Shown: positions 17,261 to 26,165, counted from the stretch's first letter. The stretch: 64,000 nt of DNA from Candidatus Accumulibacter proximus (GCA_016709675.1 JADJMH010000002.1:186001-250000), one strand, 5' to 3'. Notes: generated from the letters alone by a model not told the origin. Numbers and translations: made by a program.

Positions 17261-17288
17261 GGAGGGAGTGGCTCTAGCCATTCCCTCC
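17261..17288 (+). terminator. Hairpin between livK and livH (attenuator-like)
   Basis: Bases 17261-17272 pair with 17277-17288 around a TCTA loop, a 12-bp stem with one G-U pair, 22 bp after the livK stop. The following CTTTCCTG is only weakly U-rich. It would lower permease relative to binding-protein expression or protect the livK mRNA 3' end. Confidence 0.65.
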
Positions 17289-17410
17289 GCTTTCCTGTAT
17301 CCGCATCCGCTCAGTTTGAACCGGGCCTCGTAACTGCGTGGCTCCCTCCCTGGTGCCATGAGTCGGAACCTCTGGTTCGCCAACAGCGCCTCGTTGCGGA
17401 AAGCCTGACC

Positions 17411-18334
17411 ATGGACACTCTCCTTCAGCAACTGATCAACGGACTTACTCTCGGTGCCGTCTACGCCCTCGTTGCGTTGGGTTACACCATGGTGTACGGG
17501 ATCATCGGTCTGATCAACTTCGCCCACGGTGAGGTGGTGATGATCGGTACGATGGTAGCTTTCACGGTAATTGTTTCGCTCGCTGGCTCTGGCATGTCGC
17601 CGCTGCTGATTCTCGGCATCGGTTTGCTGGTGGCAGTTCTGGCTTGCATGATTCTGGGCTGGGCACTCGAGCGGGTTGCCTACCGGCCACTGCGGCATGC
17701 GCCAAGACTGACACCGCTGATCACGGCGATCGGCATGTCGATCGTCCTCCAGAATGTGGCGATGATCGTCTGGGGCCGAAATTACATCACCTTCCCGCCA
17801 ATGATCAACAAGGAGATTTTCGAGGTCGGCGGCGCCAGTTTCACCAATGTACAGGTGGCGATCGTTTGTCTGGCGGCTCTGGTGATGCTCGGCCTCACCT
17901 ACCTGGTCCAGCGCACCCGTATTGGCATGGCCATGCGGGCAACGGCGCAGAACCCGCACGTGGCCTTGCTGATGGGCGTTGACATCAACCGCGTCATCGC
18001 CATGGCTTTCATCATCGGCTCGGCATTGGGCGCACTGGCGGGTTGCATGGTCGGCTCTTACTACGAGATCGCTCATTACCAGATGGGCTTCATGCTTGGC
18101 CTCAAGGCGTTCACCGCAGCTGTGCTGGGCGGTATCGGCAACATGGCGGGCGCCATGGCCGGCGGCTTGCTGCTGGGCATCATCGAGGCGCTTGGTGCTG
18201 GCTATATCGGTGATCTGACTGGTGATTTCCTGGGTAGCCATTACCAGGACATCTTTGCCTTCGTGGTGTTGATCATCGTGCTGATGTTTCGTCCCTCGGG
18301 GTTGTTTGGCGAGCGCACTGGAGATCGCGCATGA
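17411..18334 (+). CDS. livH: Branched-chain amino acid ABC transporter permease LivH
   Basis: This 307-residue inner-membrane permease has about eight helices. The family signatures are NGLTLGAVYALVALGYTMVYG at the N-terminus, INFAHGE, and the EAA-like region GAMAGGLLLGIIEALGAGYI. It forms the translocation path together with LivM. Its TGA overlaps the livM ATG (ATGA at 18331-18334), so translation is coupled. Confidence 0.94.
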   Translation: MDTLLQQLINGLTLGAVYALVALGYTMVYGIIGLINFAHGEVVMIGTMVAFTVIVSLAGSGMSPLLILGIGLLVAVLACMILGWALERVAYRPLRHAPRLTPLITAIGMSIVLQNVAMIVWGRNYITFPPMINKEIFEVGGASFTNVQVAIVCLAALVMLGLTYLVQRTRIGMAMRATAQNPHVALLMGVDINRVIAMAFIIGSALGALAGCMVGSYYEIAHYQMGFMLGLKAFTAAVLGGIGNMAGAMAGGLLLGIIEALGAGYIGDLTGDFLGSHYQDIFAFVVLIIVLMFRPSGLFGERTGDRA

Positions 18335-19407
18335 ACTTCCCGCGCAAGAAATTCCCACTCTGGCAGCAGCACTGGTTGGGACTGCTGCTGCTTGCCGCTG
18401 CCTTGCTTGCTGTCCCCTTCGTTGCCGCCCTGGGTGGCCAGGCCTGGGTGCGCATTGCCAATTTCGCGATCCTCTACGTCTTCCTGGCGCTGGGCCTGAA
18501 TATCGTTGTCGGCTATGCCGGATTGCTCGACCTGGGTTACGTCGCCTTCTACGCCGTGGGCGCCTATGCCTACGCACTGCTGGCCTCGCCGCATTTCGGC
18601 ATCCACCTGCCTTTCTGGGTAATCCTGCCCTTCGGTGCGGCTCTCGCCTGTCTCTTCGGTGTTCTCCTTGGGGCTCCGACGCTGAAACTTCGCGGGGACT
18701 ACCTGGCAATCGTCACCCTCGGCTTCGGTGAGATCATTCGCATCTTCATGAACAATCTCAATGCGCCGATCAACATCACCAACGGCGCGCAGGGCATCAC
18801 CCTGATCGATCCAATCAGGATCGGCGATTTCTCTTTTTCGCAGACCAGCACTATCCTGGGCGTCACCCTTTCGGGACCGCAGAAGTATTATTTCCTGCTG
18901 GTTGCGTTGGCCATCCTGGTGATCGTCGTCAATATGCGCTTGCAGGATTCACGCATTGGTCGCGCCTGGCAGGCGATTCGCGAGGACGAAGTGGCGGCCA
19001 AGGCCTGTGGCATCAATACCCGGAACATCAAGTTGCTCGCCTTTGCCATGGGTGCATCATTCGGTGGCATCGCCGGCGGTGTCTTTGCCGCCATGCAGGG
19101 TTTCGTCAGCCCCGAGAGCTTTTCGTTGATGGAATCGATCACGATTCTGGCCATGGTCGTCCTCGGCGGCATGGGGCACATCCCCGGAGTAATCCTTGGT
19201 GCCGTTCTGCTGACCGCGTTGCCTGAGGCGCTGCGCTATGGCATCGAACCCCTTCAGCAGGCCGCCTTCGGACGCATGATCATCGACCCAGAGAGCTTGC
19301 GAATGCTGGTCTTCGGTCTTGCCCTGGTACTGGTGATGCGCTTTCGTCCGGCGGGCCTGTGGCCTTCGTCGCTGCGCCGTCGTGAACTGGCCGAGGCGAC
19401 GGATTGA
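18331..19407 (+). CDS. livM: Branched-chain amino acid ABC transporter permease LivM
   Basis: The second permease has 358 residues and about ten hydrophobic helices. Characteristic stretches are GLNIVVGYAGLLDLGYVAF, YLAIVTLGFGEIIRI and ILAMVVLGGMGHIPGVILGA. It overlaps livH by 4 bp and ends 2 bp before livG. The length and topology are normal for the family. Confidence 0.94.
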   Translation: MNFPRKKFPLWQQHWLGLLLLAAALLAVPFVAALGGQAWVRIANFAILYVFLALGLNIVVGYAGLLDLGYVAFYAVGAYAYALLASPHFGIHLPFWVILPFGAALACLFGVLLGAPTLKLRGDYLAIVTLGFGEIIRIFMNNLNAPINITNGAQGITLIDPIRIGDFSFSQTSTILGVTLSGPQKYYFLLVALAILVIVVNMRLQDSRIGRAWQAIREDEVAAKACGINTRNIKLLAFAMGASFGGIAGGVFAAMQGFVSPESFSLMESITILAMVVLGGMGHIPGVILGAVLLTALPEALRYGIEPLQQAAFGRMIIDPESLRMLVFGLALVLVMRFRPAGLWPSSLRRRELAEATD

Positions 19408-19409
19408 CC

Positions 19410-20186
19410 ATGAGCCAGCAACCGGTTCTTCTCGAAGCGCACGAAGTCGCCAAGCATTTCGGCGGGGTAAAGGCCCTGCACGATGTTTCCCTGACCATTC
19501 GCCGGGGGGAGATCTATGGCCTGATCGGGCCGAATGGCGCCGGCAAGACGACTTTTTTCAATTGCCTGACCGGTCTCTACAGGAACGAGAGTGGCCATTT
19601 CGTCTTCGACGGCGCCAAACTGGAGGCCGACGCGCCACACAAGGCGGCCGAAGTCGGGATTGCCCGGACCTTTCAGAACATCCGTCTGTTTGGCAACATG
19701 ACGGCAATCGAGAATGTCATGGTCGGACGCCACTTGCGGACGCATGCCGGCGTATTTGGTGCGGTCACCCGCAACTCGGCGACGCGGACTGAGGAGGCGG
19801 CGATCGCTCGCCGGGCAGAGGATCTGCTGCACTATGTGGGAATTCAGGAGCGGGCACATGACTATGCCCGGCACCTGTCCTACGGCGATCAGCGACGCCT
19901 GGAAATCGCCCGTGCATTGGCCACCGAACCAAAGCTGCTCGCCCTCGACGAGCCGGCCGCGGGCATGAACGGCACTGAAACCGAGGCCTTGCGGTTACTC
20001 GTTGAAGGCATCTGTCGGGATGGGGTGACCATATTGTTGATCGAGCACGACGTCAAACTGGTGATGGGCTTGTGCGGGCGGGTCGCGGTACTCGACTACG
20101 GCGAGAAAATCTGCGAGGACGTGCCGTCAGTCGTGCAGAGGGATTCCCGCGTGATCGAGGCCTACCTCGGCGGCTCGGTGGCCTGA
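19410..20186 (+). CDS. livG: Branched-chain amino acid ABC transporter ATP-binding protein LivG
   Basis: This 258-residue ATPase energises LivHM. Walker A is GPNGAGKTT, the ABC signature is LSYGDQRRLEIARAL, Walker B is LLALDEPAAG, and the H-loop is IEHDVKLV. The ATG at 19410 is favoured over a TTG two codons earlier that lies in the livM stop region. It is followed after 16 bp by livF. Confidence 0.94.
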   Translation: MSQQPVLLEAHEVAKHFGGVKALHDVSLTIRRGEIYGLIGPNGAGKTTFFNCLTGLYRNESGHFVFDGAKLEADAPHKAAEVGIARTFQNIRLFGNMTAIENVMVGRHLRTHAGVFGAVTRNSATRTEEAAIARRAEDLLHYVGIQERAHDYARHLSYGDQRRLEIARALATEPKLLALDEPAAGMNGTETEALRLLVEGICRDGVTILLIEHDVKLVMGLCGRVAVLDYGEKICEDVPSVVQRDSRVIEAYLGGSVA

Positions 20187-20202
20187 AGGGAACGGATGAA
20201 TC

Positions 20203-20907
20203 ATGCTCGAGGTTAGCGGACTACGGGTTTCCTACGGAGGCATCCAGGCCGTTCGTGGCATTACCTTCCATGTCAACGAAGGCGAAATGGTCGCTCTGAT
20301 CGGTGCCAACGGCGCCGGCAAGAGCAGCACCTTGCGCGCCCTTTCTCGATTGCTTGATCCGGCTGGCGGCAGCGTCCGTTATCGCGGCAAGGAACTTCTT
20401 GCCTTGCCGCCGCATGGCTTGGTGGCAGAAGGGATCGCGCTGGTGCCCGAGGGCAGGGGCGTCTTCCCGCGCATGACGAGTCTCGAGAACCTGTACATGG
20501 GTGCCTACGCGCGCAATGATAAGGCGGCCATTGCGCGCGACCTGGAGCATGTTCTCGGGCTCTTTCCCCGTCTCAAGGAGAGGGCACAGCAAGTTGCAGG
20601 AACGCTCTCGGGCGGGGAGCAGCAGATGCTGGCGATCGGCCGCGCATTGATGAGCAAGCCGCGCCTGCTGCTGCTCGACGAACCGTCGATGGGGCTGGCG
20701 CCGATCATGGTGCAGAAAATCTTCGAAGTGATTCGTACGGTCGCCAGTGAGGGTATGACCATTCTGCTCGTCGAACAGAATGCCAAGCTGGCGCTGGAGG
20801 TCAGTCAGCGTGGCTACGTCATGGAGAGCGGCGAGATTACGGTCACCGACGAATCAAACAAGCTGCTGGCTGACCCCAAGGTGCGTGCGGCGTATCTCGG
20901 CGAGTAG
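20203..20907 (+). CDS. livF: Branched-chain amino acid ABC transporter ATP-binding protein LivF
   Basis: The second ATPase, 234 residues, pairs with LivG. Walker A is GANGAGKSS, the signature is LSGGEQQMLAIGRAL, and Walker B is LLLLDEPSMG. LVEQNAKLAL is the family H-loop variant with Gln in place of His. This is the last gene of the liv operon; the EAL/HDOD gene converges 9 bp later with no obvious terminator between. Confidence 0.94.
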   Translation: MLEVSGLRVSYGGIQAVRGITFHVNEGEMVALIGANGAGKSSTLRALSRLLDPAGGSVRYRGKELLALPPHGLVAEGIALVPEGRGVFPRMTSLENLYMGAYARNDKAAIARDLEHVLGLFPRLKERAQQVAGTLSGGEQQMLAIGRALMSKPRLLLLDEPSMGLAPIMVQKIFEVIRTVASEGMTILLVEQNAKLALEVSQRGYVMESGEITVTDESNKLLADPKVRAAYLGE

Positions 20908-20916
20908 ACTCCAGCG

Positions 20917-22092
20917 CTAGAACTCCATCGCGTCGGCAAAGCAAAGCGCCTGCATCTGGGCGCGGTTGAACTGGCTGGCCGTCAGGCCAAGCATGGCCGC
21001 CTGCTCGGCGATCATCTGGCCATCGTCTCGCTCGCTGGCCAGCGCCAGCTCCAGGAAAGCCTGATAGCGGCCGCCATTGCCAAGCAGGGCATCCGAGATT
21101 GGCTCAGGCAGGCGCATCGCATCGAGTACCTGTTCGATGCCGACGCCGAGCAGCGCGTCGAGCAAGGAGAAGGCGCCGGTGATGAACAGGTTGTCGTACT
21201 CTGATTTGTCGACCAGGCCGTTGGCCAGCAATTCCATCAGGCGGGCTCTGAACAGGGCCGTGTGCATCAAGGCGGGCGCCATCGGGTCCTTGCTTGCCGT
21301 CCCGAGCAACAGTGACAGCCAGCGGTTGAGCTTGTCGTAGCCGAGCATGTTGACTGCGTGCCGAAACGACTGGATCTCACAGGACAGGCCGAAACCGGCA
21401 GTATTGATGTAGCGCAAGAGCTTGTAGGAAATCGCGACGTCCTGCTTGAGAGCCGCTTCTATTTCCCGGATTTCGGCGTTGCTGCGGACCAGATTGAGCA
21501 CCCGTACGATATTGGCCTGTCCAGGATTGAGCGTCTTTGCCGGTGCGCTGCTCGGTGACGTGAAAAACCATCCCGATGCGGCAGTCATTCCCGCATCCAT
21601 GCAGGCGCGGAAATCTGCCGCCGTGTCGACATTGAAGGCGATGGCGATGCCCAGCGACCGGGTTCGCGCGGCGAGTAATTTGAGTTGGGCCAGGTTGAAT
21701 CGCCGGGCGTCGAAGCCGATGAAACGGCACGGCACGCCGACTGTCATTGCCTGCGTCGCCTGAGGATCAAAGTGCACGCAGAGCGTCGGTTGCCAGGTCT
21801 GCAGCGCTGCGATCAGCTCGGCTCCCTGCTCGTTGACCAGACTGGCTGCCGGCAATTCGATGGTAGCGTTACCCGGTGCCGACCAGTCGAGCAGGCGGGC
21901 ATCACAGCTGGCCGGGCCGCAACTGATGAACACCGGCTTTTCACCCGGTGGCCAGACGTCGGTCAGCCCGTCGAGAGCGCTGACTGCATCCCGCATCTCC
22001 CCCTGGTTTCCCAGGTGGAGCGTCAGTCGGGTGGCGATGATCCGGCTCTGGCGATTGACCAGAGGCTGGCGGGACATGAAGACTTCATTCAT
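20917..22092 (-). CDS. EAL/HDOD signalling protein (YuxH-like)
   Basis: This protein of about 391 residues has an N-terminal EAL-like region (about 1-190) and a C-terminal HDOD domain (about 195-390). The EAL motif itself and the metal ligands of active phosphodiesterases are not recognisable, so it probably does not cleave c-di-GMP. The HDOD part has DVAISYKLLRYINTAGFGL, typical of the domain. The family acts in regulation, often of motility or the cell cycle. The ATG at 22092 overlaps the end of the upstream reductase gene by 8 bp; an earlier ATG at 22101 is less likely. Confidence 0.85.
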   Translation of the reverse strand: MNEVFMSRQPLVNRQSRIIATRLTLHLGNQGEMRDAVSALDGLTDVWPPGEKPVFISCGPASCDARLLDWSAPGNATIELPAASLVNEQGAELIAALQTWQPTLCVHFDPQATQAMTVGVPCRFIGFDARRFNLAQLKLLAARTRSLGIAIAFNVDTAADFRACMDAGMTAASGWFFTSPSSAPAKTLNPGQANIVRVLNLVRSNAEIREIEAALKQDVAISYKLLRYINTAGFGLSCEIQSFRHAVNMLGYDKLNRWLSLLLGTASKDPMAPALMHTALFRARLMELLANGLVDKSEYDNLFITGAFSLLDALLGVGIEQVLDAMRLPEPISDALLGNGGRYQAFLELALASERDDGQMIAEQAAMLGLTASQFNRAQMQALCFADAMEF

Positions 22093-23158
22093 GCGGGGCA
22101 ACCCTTGTGTTCGACTGTTGGCTGGCTTTCATCGCATCCAGGGTATCGGCAGCGTAGTCGAAGGAGTCGGCAAAGAATTCGTCTGCCGGCAACTGGCAGT
22201 GCCTGAGGAAATCCTGCCTGGCCGCGGCGACCATCGCCGGTGAGCCGCAGACGTAGGCCTGGTGGCCGGAAAGGTCAGGATGATCAGCGATTGCAGCCAG
22301 GTGCACGAGGCCGGTTCGTCCTGCCCAGTGTTCGTCTGCGGGCGACTCGGAGAGGACCGGAGTGAAACGAATGTGGGCATGCTGCAGGGGCCACTGTTCG
22401 GCAAGCCGGAGAAGGTAGAGATCGGCGAAAGCGCGCCCACCCCAATAGACATGCATGGGTCGTTCGTTTCCTTGCGCAAGCGCATGTTCCACGATCGCCT
22501 TGATCGGCGCAAAGCCGGTTCCACCGGCTACCAGCAGCATCGGCTTTGCGGAGTCCTCGCGCAGGAAGAAGCTGCCGTGCGGCCCGCGCAGGCGCAGGAT
22601 GTCGCGTTCCTTCATGGTGCTGAAGAGGTGATCGGTGAACTGTCCGCCGGGTACGTGGCGGACATGGAGCTCGAGGCAGGCGTCGTCGTGCGGGGCGTTG
22701 GCCAGCGAGAAGGAGCGCCGCTTGCCGTCCTTGAGCAGAATATCGACATACTGGCCGGCGAGAAACTGCAGACGTTCATTGGCGGCCAGCTTGAGCTCGA
22801 CGATCATCACTTCCGGTGCCGCACGGATCAGCCGGTGCACGCGTGCCGGCAGCGTCCTGATCGGCATGTCCGCGAGCGATCGAACCTCCCTGCTCTCGAT
22901 GGACAGGTCGCTTCTGGCCATCGCACAACAGAGGAGGGCGAAACCGACCTGGCGGTCGGCTTCGCTGAGGACATCGAGCTGTGCCTTGCCGTGAGCGATC
23001 TCTCCGGCCAGCACTTGGCCCCGGCAAGCACCACAAACGCCGTCCCGGCAGCCATAGGGAAGGCTCAACCCCTGGCGCAGCGCGGCTTCGAGAATCGTCT
23101 CGTCAGGCTCGGCGTGAAAACTGTGCCGGCCAGGCTGAACAATGACCTGAAAACCCAT
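22085..23158 (-). CDS. Ferredoxin reductase, CDP-6-deoxyglucoseen reductase-like
   Basis: The 357-residue protein is an NAD(P)H-dependent electron-transfer enzyme with three domains. A plant-type 2Fe-2S ferredoxin domain comes first (GCRDGVCGACRGQV, fourth Cys in LLCC). An FAD-binding barrel (RRSFSLANAP) and an NAD domain (LLVAGGTGFAPIKAI, YVCGSPAMV) follow. Betaproteobacteria carry this protein outside sugar clusters, where the partner is unknown. No deoxysugar genes are nearby, so the sugar role is not supported here. It overlaps the EAL/HDOD gene. Confidence 0.85.
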   Translation of the reverse strand: MGFQVIVQPGRHSFHAEPDETILEAALRQGLSLPYGCRDGVCGACRGQVLAGEIAHGKAQLDVLSEADRQVGFALLCCAMARSDLSIESREVRSLADMPIRTLPARVHRLIRAAPEVMIVELKLAANERLQFLAGQYVDILLKDGKRRSFSLANAPHDDACLELHVRHVPGGQFTDHLFSTMKERDILRLRGPHGSFFLREDSAKPMLLVAGGTGFAPIKAIVEHALAQGNERPMHVYWGGRAFADLYLLRLAEQWPLQHAHIRFTPVLSESPADEHWAGRTGLVHLAAIADHPDLSGHQAYVCGSPAMVAAARQDFLRHCQLPADEFFADSFDYAADTLDAMKASQQSNTRVAPHE

Positions 23159-23197
23159 GGACTCTCCACCGATGTCCTAATCCGGTAAAATTGCGCA

Positions 23198-24106
23198 GTG
23201 CAAAAACTACTGATCGTTGGTTGCGGTGATATCGCCCGCCGTATTCTGCCCCGTCTGCTTGGCCATTACCGCATCTTCGCGCTGGTCCGCGACCCGCAAC
23301 AGTGCGCCTTTTGGCGTGAAAACGGCGCCCGCCCCGTGCTTGCCGACCTCGATCGGCCAGACAGCCTGCAGCGCATTGCCGGACTGGCTGACATTATCGT
23401 CCACCTGGCACCGCCCCCGGCTGCCGACAGGCGATCTATCACTGGCCATCAGGGCGATATCCGGACCCGCTGGTTGCTTGCCGCGCTGGCCCGCGGCCGG
23501 AGTCTACCACAGCGCATTGTGTATATAAGCACTAGCGGCGTCTATGGCGATTGCGCAGGGGCGCTGATCGACGAAACTCGCGCCCTGCGCCCGGCAACTG
23601 CCCGAGCCTGTCGCCGGGTTGATGCAGAGCGCCAGCTACGCGCCTTTGGCCGTCGTGGCGTCGTCGTCAGTATCCTGCGCGCGCCCGGGATCTATGCCGC
23701 CGACCGCCTGCCGCTCGACCGTTTGCGGCAGGGAACCCCGGCGCTGCGCGCGGTGGACGATGTCTATAGCAACCATATTCATGCCGACGACCTGGCGATG
23801 ATGACCTGTGCCGCAATGCGCTACGGACGCAGCAACCGCACGTACAACGCGACCGACGATTCACAGATCAGGATGGCAGACTATTTCGATCTCGTTGCCG
23901 ATCGTTTCCACCTGCCGAGGGTTCCTCGGCTGTCGCGCCACGAGGCGGAGCAACGGCTGTCGCCGTTGCAGTTATCGTTCATGAACGAATCCCGCCGACT
24001 GCTCAATCAACGGGTCAAGAAGGAACTTCGCGTCAGGCTGCGCTACCCTCGTGTCGATGATGGCATCGCAGCCGCCCTGACAGAAAGGAAAGACCGGTGC
24101 TCATAG
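23198..24106 (+). CDS. NAD-dependent epimerase/dehydratase-like protein (YeeZ-like)
   Basis: This 302-residue Rossmann protein of the extended SDR class opens with a dinucleotide site, LLIVGCGDIARRI. The middle motif YISTSGVYGDCAGALIDE keeps the usual Ser and Tyr. The substrate is unknown. The start is GTG at 23198. A TAAAAT at 23186-23191 would put the transcript start at or next to the GTG, so a leaderless mRNA is possible. Its end overlaps hemJ by 10 bp. Confidence 0.8.
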   Translation: MQKLLIVGCGDIARRILPRLLGHYRIFALVRDPQQCAFWRENGARPVLADLDRPDSLQRIAGLADIIVHLAPPPAADRRSITGHQGDIRTRWLLAALARGRSLPQRIVYISTSGVYGDCAGALIDETRALRPATARACRRVDAERQLRAFGRRGVVVSILRAPGIYAADRLPLDRLRQGTPALRAVDDVYSNHIHADDLAMMTCAAMRYGRSNRTYNATDDSQIRMADYFDLVADRFHLPRVPRLSRHEAEQRLSPLQLSFMNESRRLLNQRVKKELRVRLRYPRVDDGIAAALTERKDRCS

Positions 24107-24513
24107 TCAAGGTGTTGCATTTGTGGATGGTGGTCAGCTGGTTTGCCGGCCTCTTCTACCTGCCGCGTATCTTCGTCAATCTGGCGATGGTTCCTTCGGA
24201 CAGCGTCGCCGAGCGTGACCGCCTGCTGCTGATGGCTGGCAAGCTCTATCGTTTCATGACGCCGATCGGGAGTCTCGCGGTCGCCCTGGGGTTATGGCTG
24301 TGGTTTGGCTTCGGCTTCGGCGGCGGCTGGCTGCACGCCAAGACGGCACTGGTCATGGTACTGGTAGCTTATCATGGCTACTGTGGTCGCCTGCTGCGCG
24401 ACTTTCAAGCCGGGCGCAACGCACACAGCCACGTCTGGTATCGCTGGTTCAACGAAATGCCGGTGCTGGTGCTGCTGGCGGTGACCTACCTTGCCGTTCT
24501 CAAGCCGTTCTAG
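24097..24513 (+). CDS. hemJ: Protoporphyrinogen IX oxidase HemJ (CopD/UPF0093 family)
   Basis: HemJ oxidises protoporphyrinogen IX to protoporphyrin IX in haem synthesis, using quinones, in the inner membrane. The 138 residues have four hydrophobic helices. Family-invariant features are the histidine in LHLWMVVSWFAGLFYLPR, the lysine in GWLHAKTALVMV, AYHGYCGRLLRDF, and WFNEMPVLVLLAV ending in LKPF. The start is GTG at 24097, inside the end of the previous gene. The ribosome site is the GAAAGG before it. Confidence 0.88.
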   Translation: MLIVKVLHLWMVVSWFAGLFYLPRIFVNLAMVPSDSVAERDRLLLMAGKLYRFMTPIGSLAVALGLWLWFGFGFGGGWLHAKTALVMVLVAYHGYCGRLLRDFQAGRNAHSHVWYRWFNEMPVLVLLAVTYLAVLKPF

Positions 24514-24535
24514 TCCACCTGCCGGGAGATCGATC

Positions 24536-25687
24536 GTGGAAACGTTTTTCGCTAGCTGCCCGCGCGGCCTCGAGCAACTGCTCGCCGAAGACCTCGCGGC
24601 GGCCGGTGCGCGCGACCTCAAGCAAATATTCGGCGGCGTACATTTTCTTGCTGACTGGCCGGCCTGCTACCGTGCCAACCTCCACTCGCGGATTGCCACG
24701 CGGATCCTCTGGCGCGTGGCGCATGCGCCCTATGGCAAGGAGGAGGACATCTATCGCCTGGCGCTGGACACCCCCTGGCCAAAGTGGTTCCTGGCCGAGC
24801 AGACCATCCGGGTTGACGTGACGGCCGTGAAAAGCCCTTTGAAGAGCGTCGACTTCGTCACCCTGCGCATCAAGGACGCCGTCTGTGATCGCTTCCGCCG
24901 TGACGGGGGGACTCGCCCAAGCGTCGATACGCGCCAGCCGGATGTCCGGGTGCACGGTTTCATCAACGGCGACCACTGCACGCTTTACCTTGACACCTCG
25001 GGCGCCCCGCTCTACCAGCGAGGCTTTCGCCAGAAGACCGTCGACGCGCCGCTGAAGGAAAACCTGGCCGCCGGCATACTGCGCCTGAGTGGCTGGCAGC
25101 CAGGCGTTGCGCTGCTCGACCCGATGTGCGGCAGCGGCACCTTCCTGATCGAGGCGGCCCAGATGGCTCTGCGCGTCGCGCCGGGCGCCAGACGTGATTT
25201 CGCGTTTCAGCGGCTGCGTCATTTCGATCCCACCGCCTGGAAGAGGTTGCTCGATGCAGCGCGTGCAGGCGAAGCAGCGGCTGCAGAGGCGGGAATTTTC
25301 GGTAGCGACATCTCGCCCATTGCCGTTCGCGCGACGCTGGCCAACCTTGACCGTGCCGGACTCCTGACTGCAGTCAAACTGAGCCCGGGCGACTTGCTCG
25401 ACATCGATGCCCCCGCCGAGCGCGGCATTCTGGTGAGCAACCCGCCCTACGGTGAGCGCGTGTCAGACCATGACGAACTGGCCGAATTCTACCCCTTGCT
25501 CGGCAGCGCCCTGAAACGCCGCTTCGCCGGCTGGAGCTGCTACCTGATCAGCGCCGACACCCGCTTGCCGAAACTGGTCCGCCTGACTCCCAGCAGGAAG
25601 ACCCCGCTGTTCAACGGGGCGCTGGAGTGCCGCCTATACGAGTTCCGGATGGTGGCAGGCAGCAACCGTACATTGCCGGCGTCATGA
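24536..25687 (+). CDS. THUMP-domain SAM-dependent RNA methyltransferase (RlmL-like)
   Basis: The 383-residue enzyme probably methylates guanosine N2 in 23S rRNA, like the N-terminal half of E. coli RlmL. A ferredoxin-like and THUMP region fills about residues 1-155. The methyltransferase domain has LLDPMCGSGTFLIEAA (SAM site) and the catalytic NPPYGER. The C-terminal half of RlmL (RlmK) is absent. The GTG at 24536 is preferred because GGGAG precedes it and the sequence starts ETFFASCPRGLE, as in homologues. It lies 22 bp after hemJ. Confidence 0.88.
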   Translation: METFFASCPRGLEQLLAEDLAAAGARDLKQIFGGVHFLADWPACYRANLHSRIATRILWRVAHAPYGKEEDIYRLALDTPWPKWFLAEQTIRVDVTAVKSPLKSVDFVTLRIKDAVCDRFRRDGGTRPSVDTRQPDVRVHGFINGDHCTLYLDTSGAPLYQRGFRQKTVDAPLKENLAAGILRLSGWQPGVALLDPMCGSGTFLIEAAQMALRVAPGARRDFAFQRLRHFDPTAWKRLLDAARAGEAAAAEAGIFGSDISPIAVRATLANLDRAGLLTAVKLSPGDLLDIDAPAERGILVSNPPYGERVSDHDELAEFYPLLGSALKRRFAGWSCYLISADTRLPKLVRLTPSRKTPLFNGALECRLYEFRMVAGSNRTLPAS

Positions 25688-25982
25688 CGAACGCGCAAGG
25701 GACTGGCTGGCGACGCAGCGGGTTCTGTCTGGATTTGGGCAGACGGCAGCGGAAGCGTTGGCGCTTATGTCCGTTTTGTTGCCGAAGGCCTCGGCTGGGC
25801 GGCGCCCTGGGGCAATGGCCGCAGCAGATGTTCCCGGGATCCGACGTCTTCCTCGATGCGCTGCGGCGTCAGGTGCCTGATGATCGTGACCCGCGCGACG
25901 AGGGTGCGACAGGCCAGGAGGCGGTTTGCCCCTCAGCCACTCGCTGCATTCCGGGGGTCGAGCTGGGCTGGTGCATGTTTCG
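25688..25982. other. Intergenic stretch without a supported gene
   Basis: GC-rich sequence follows the methyltransferase gene. No open frame here shows family resemblance or a ribosome site. The next 180 bp are AT-rich and hold the regulatory sites of the PEP-CTERM gene. Confidence 0.5.
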
Positions 25983-26005
25983 AAGTGTCGGAAAACTTTA
26001 CACTT
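25983..26005 (+). promoter_or_regulatory. Putative upstream activator site for the PEP-CTERM gene
   Basis: AAGTGT and ACACTT flank an 11-bp core, giving a 23-bp interrupted palindrome that includes TGT-N11-ACA (25986-26002). It is centred about 99 bp upstream of the predicted sigma-54 start, the usual place for an enhancer-binding regulator. PrsR, known from PEP-CTERM systems, is the obvious candidate, but that is inference. Confidence 0.55.
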
Positions 26006-26065
26006 TTTCATCACCATTAGACGATGCCACATAAACAATAGCAATAAATTAGATAGTTAAGTTAA

Positions 26066-26082
26066 TGGGCACGCGTCTTGCT
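26066..26082 (+). promoter_or_regulatory. Sigma-54 (-24/-12) promoter
   Basis: TGGGCACGCGTCTTGCT has GG at 26068-26069 and GC at 26080-26081, separated by exactly 10 bases. It also has the CACG and TTGCT flanks of the consensus. Transcription would start near 26093, leaving a 73-nt leader. Confidence 0.7.
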
Positions 26083-26165
26083 TGTGCCTGTTTGGCTGCC
26101 GCTCTTTAGATCGGTAGTAACCAGTTAATAAAGTCAGTAATCGAGTTTTCCACGAGGAGCTAATC

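Noticed and set aside
22085..23158. Assignment of the ferredoxin reductase to a deoxysugar pathway
   Set aside because: No sugar-nucleotide genes lie near it; only the domain layout matches, so the specific substrate name is not supported.
25627..26034. Open frame of 135 residues after the methyltransferase gene
   Set aside because: It starts inside the methyltransferase gene and has no family similarity; its end overlaps the palindrome of the PEP-CTERM control region.
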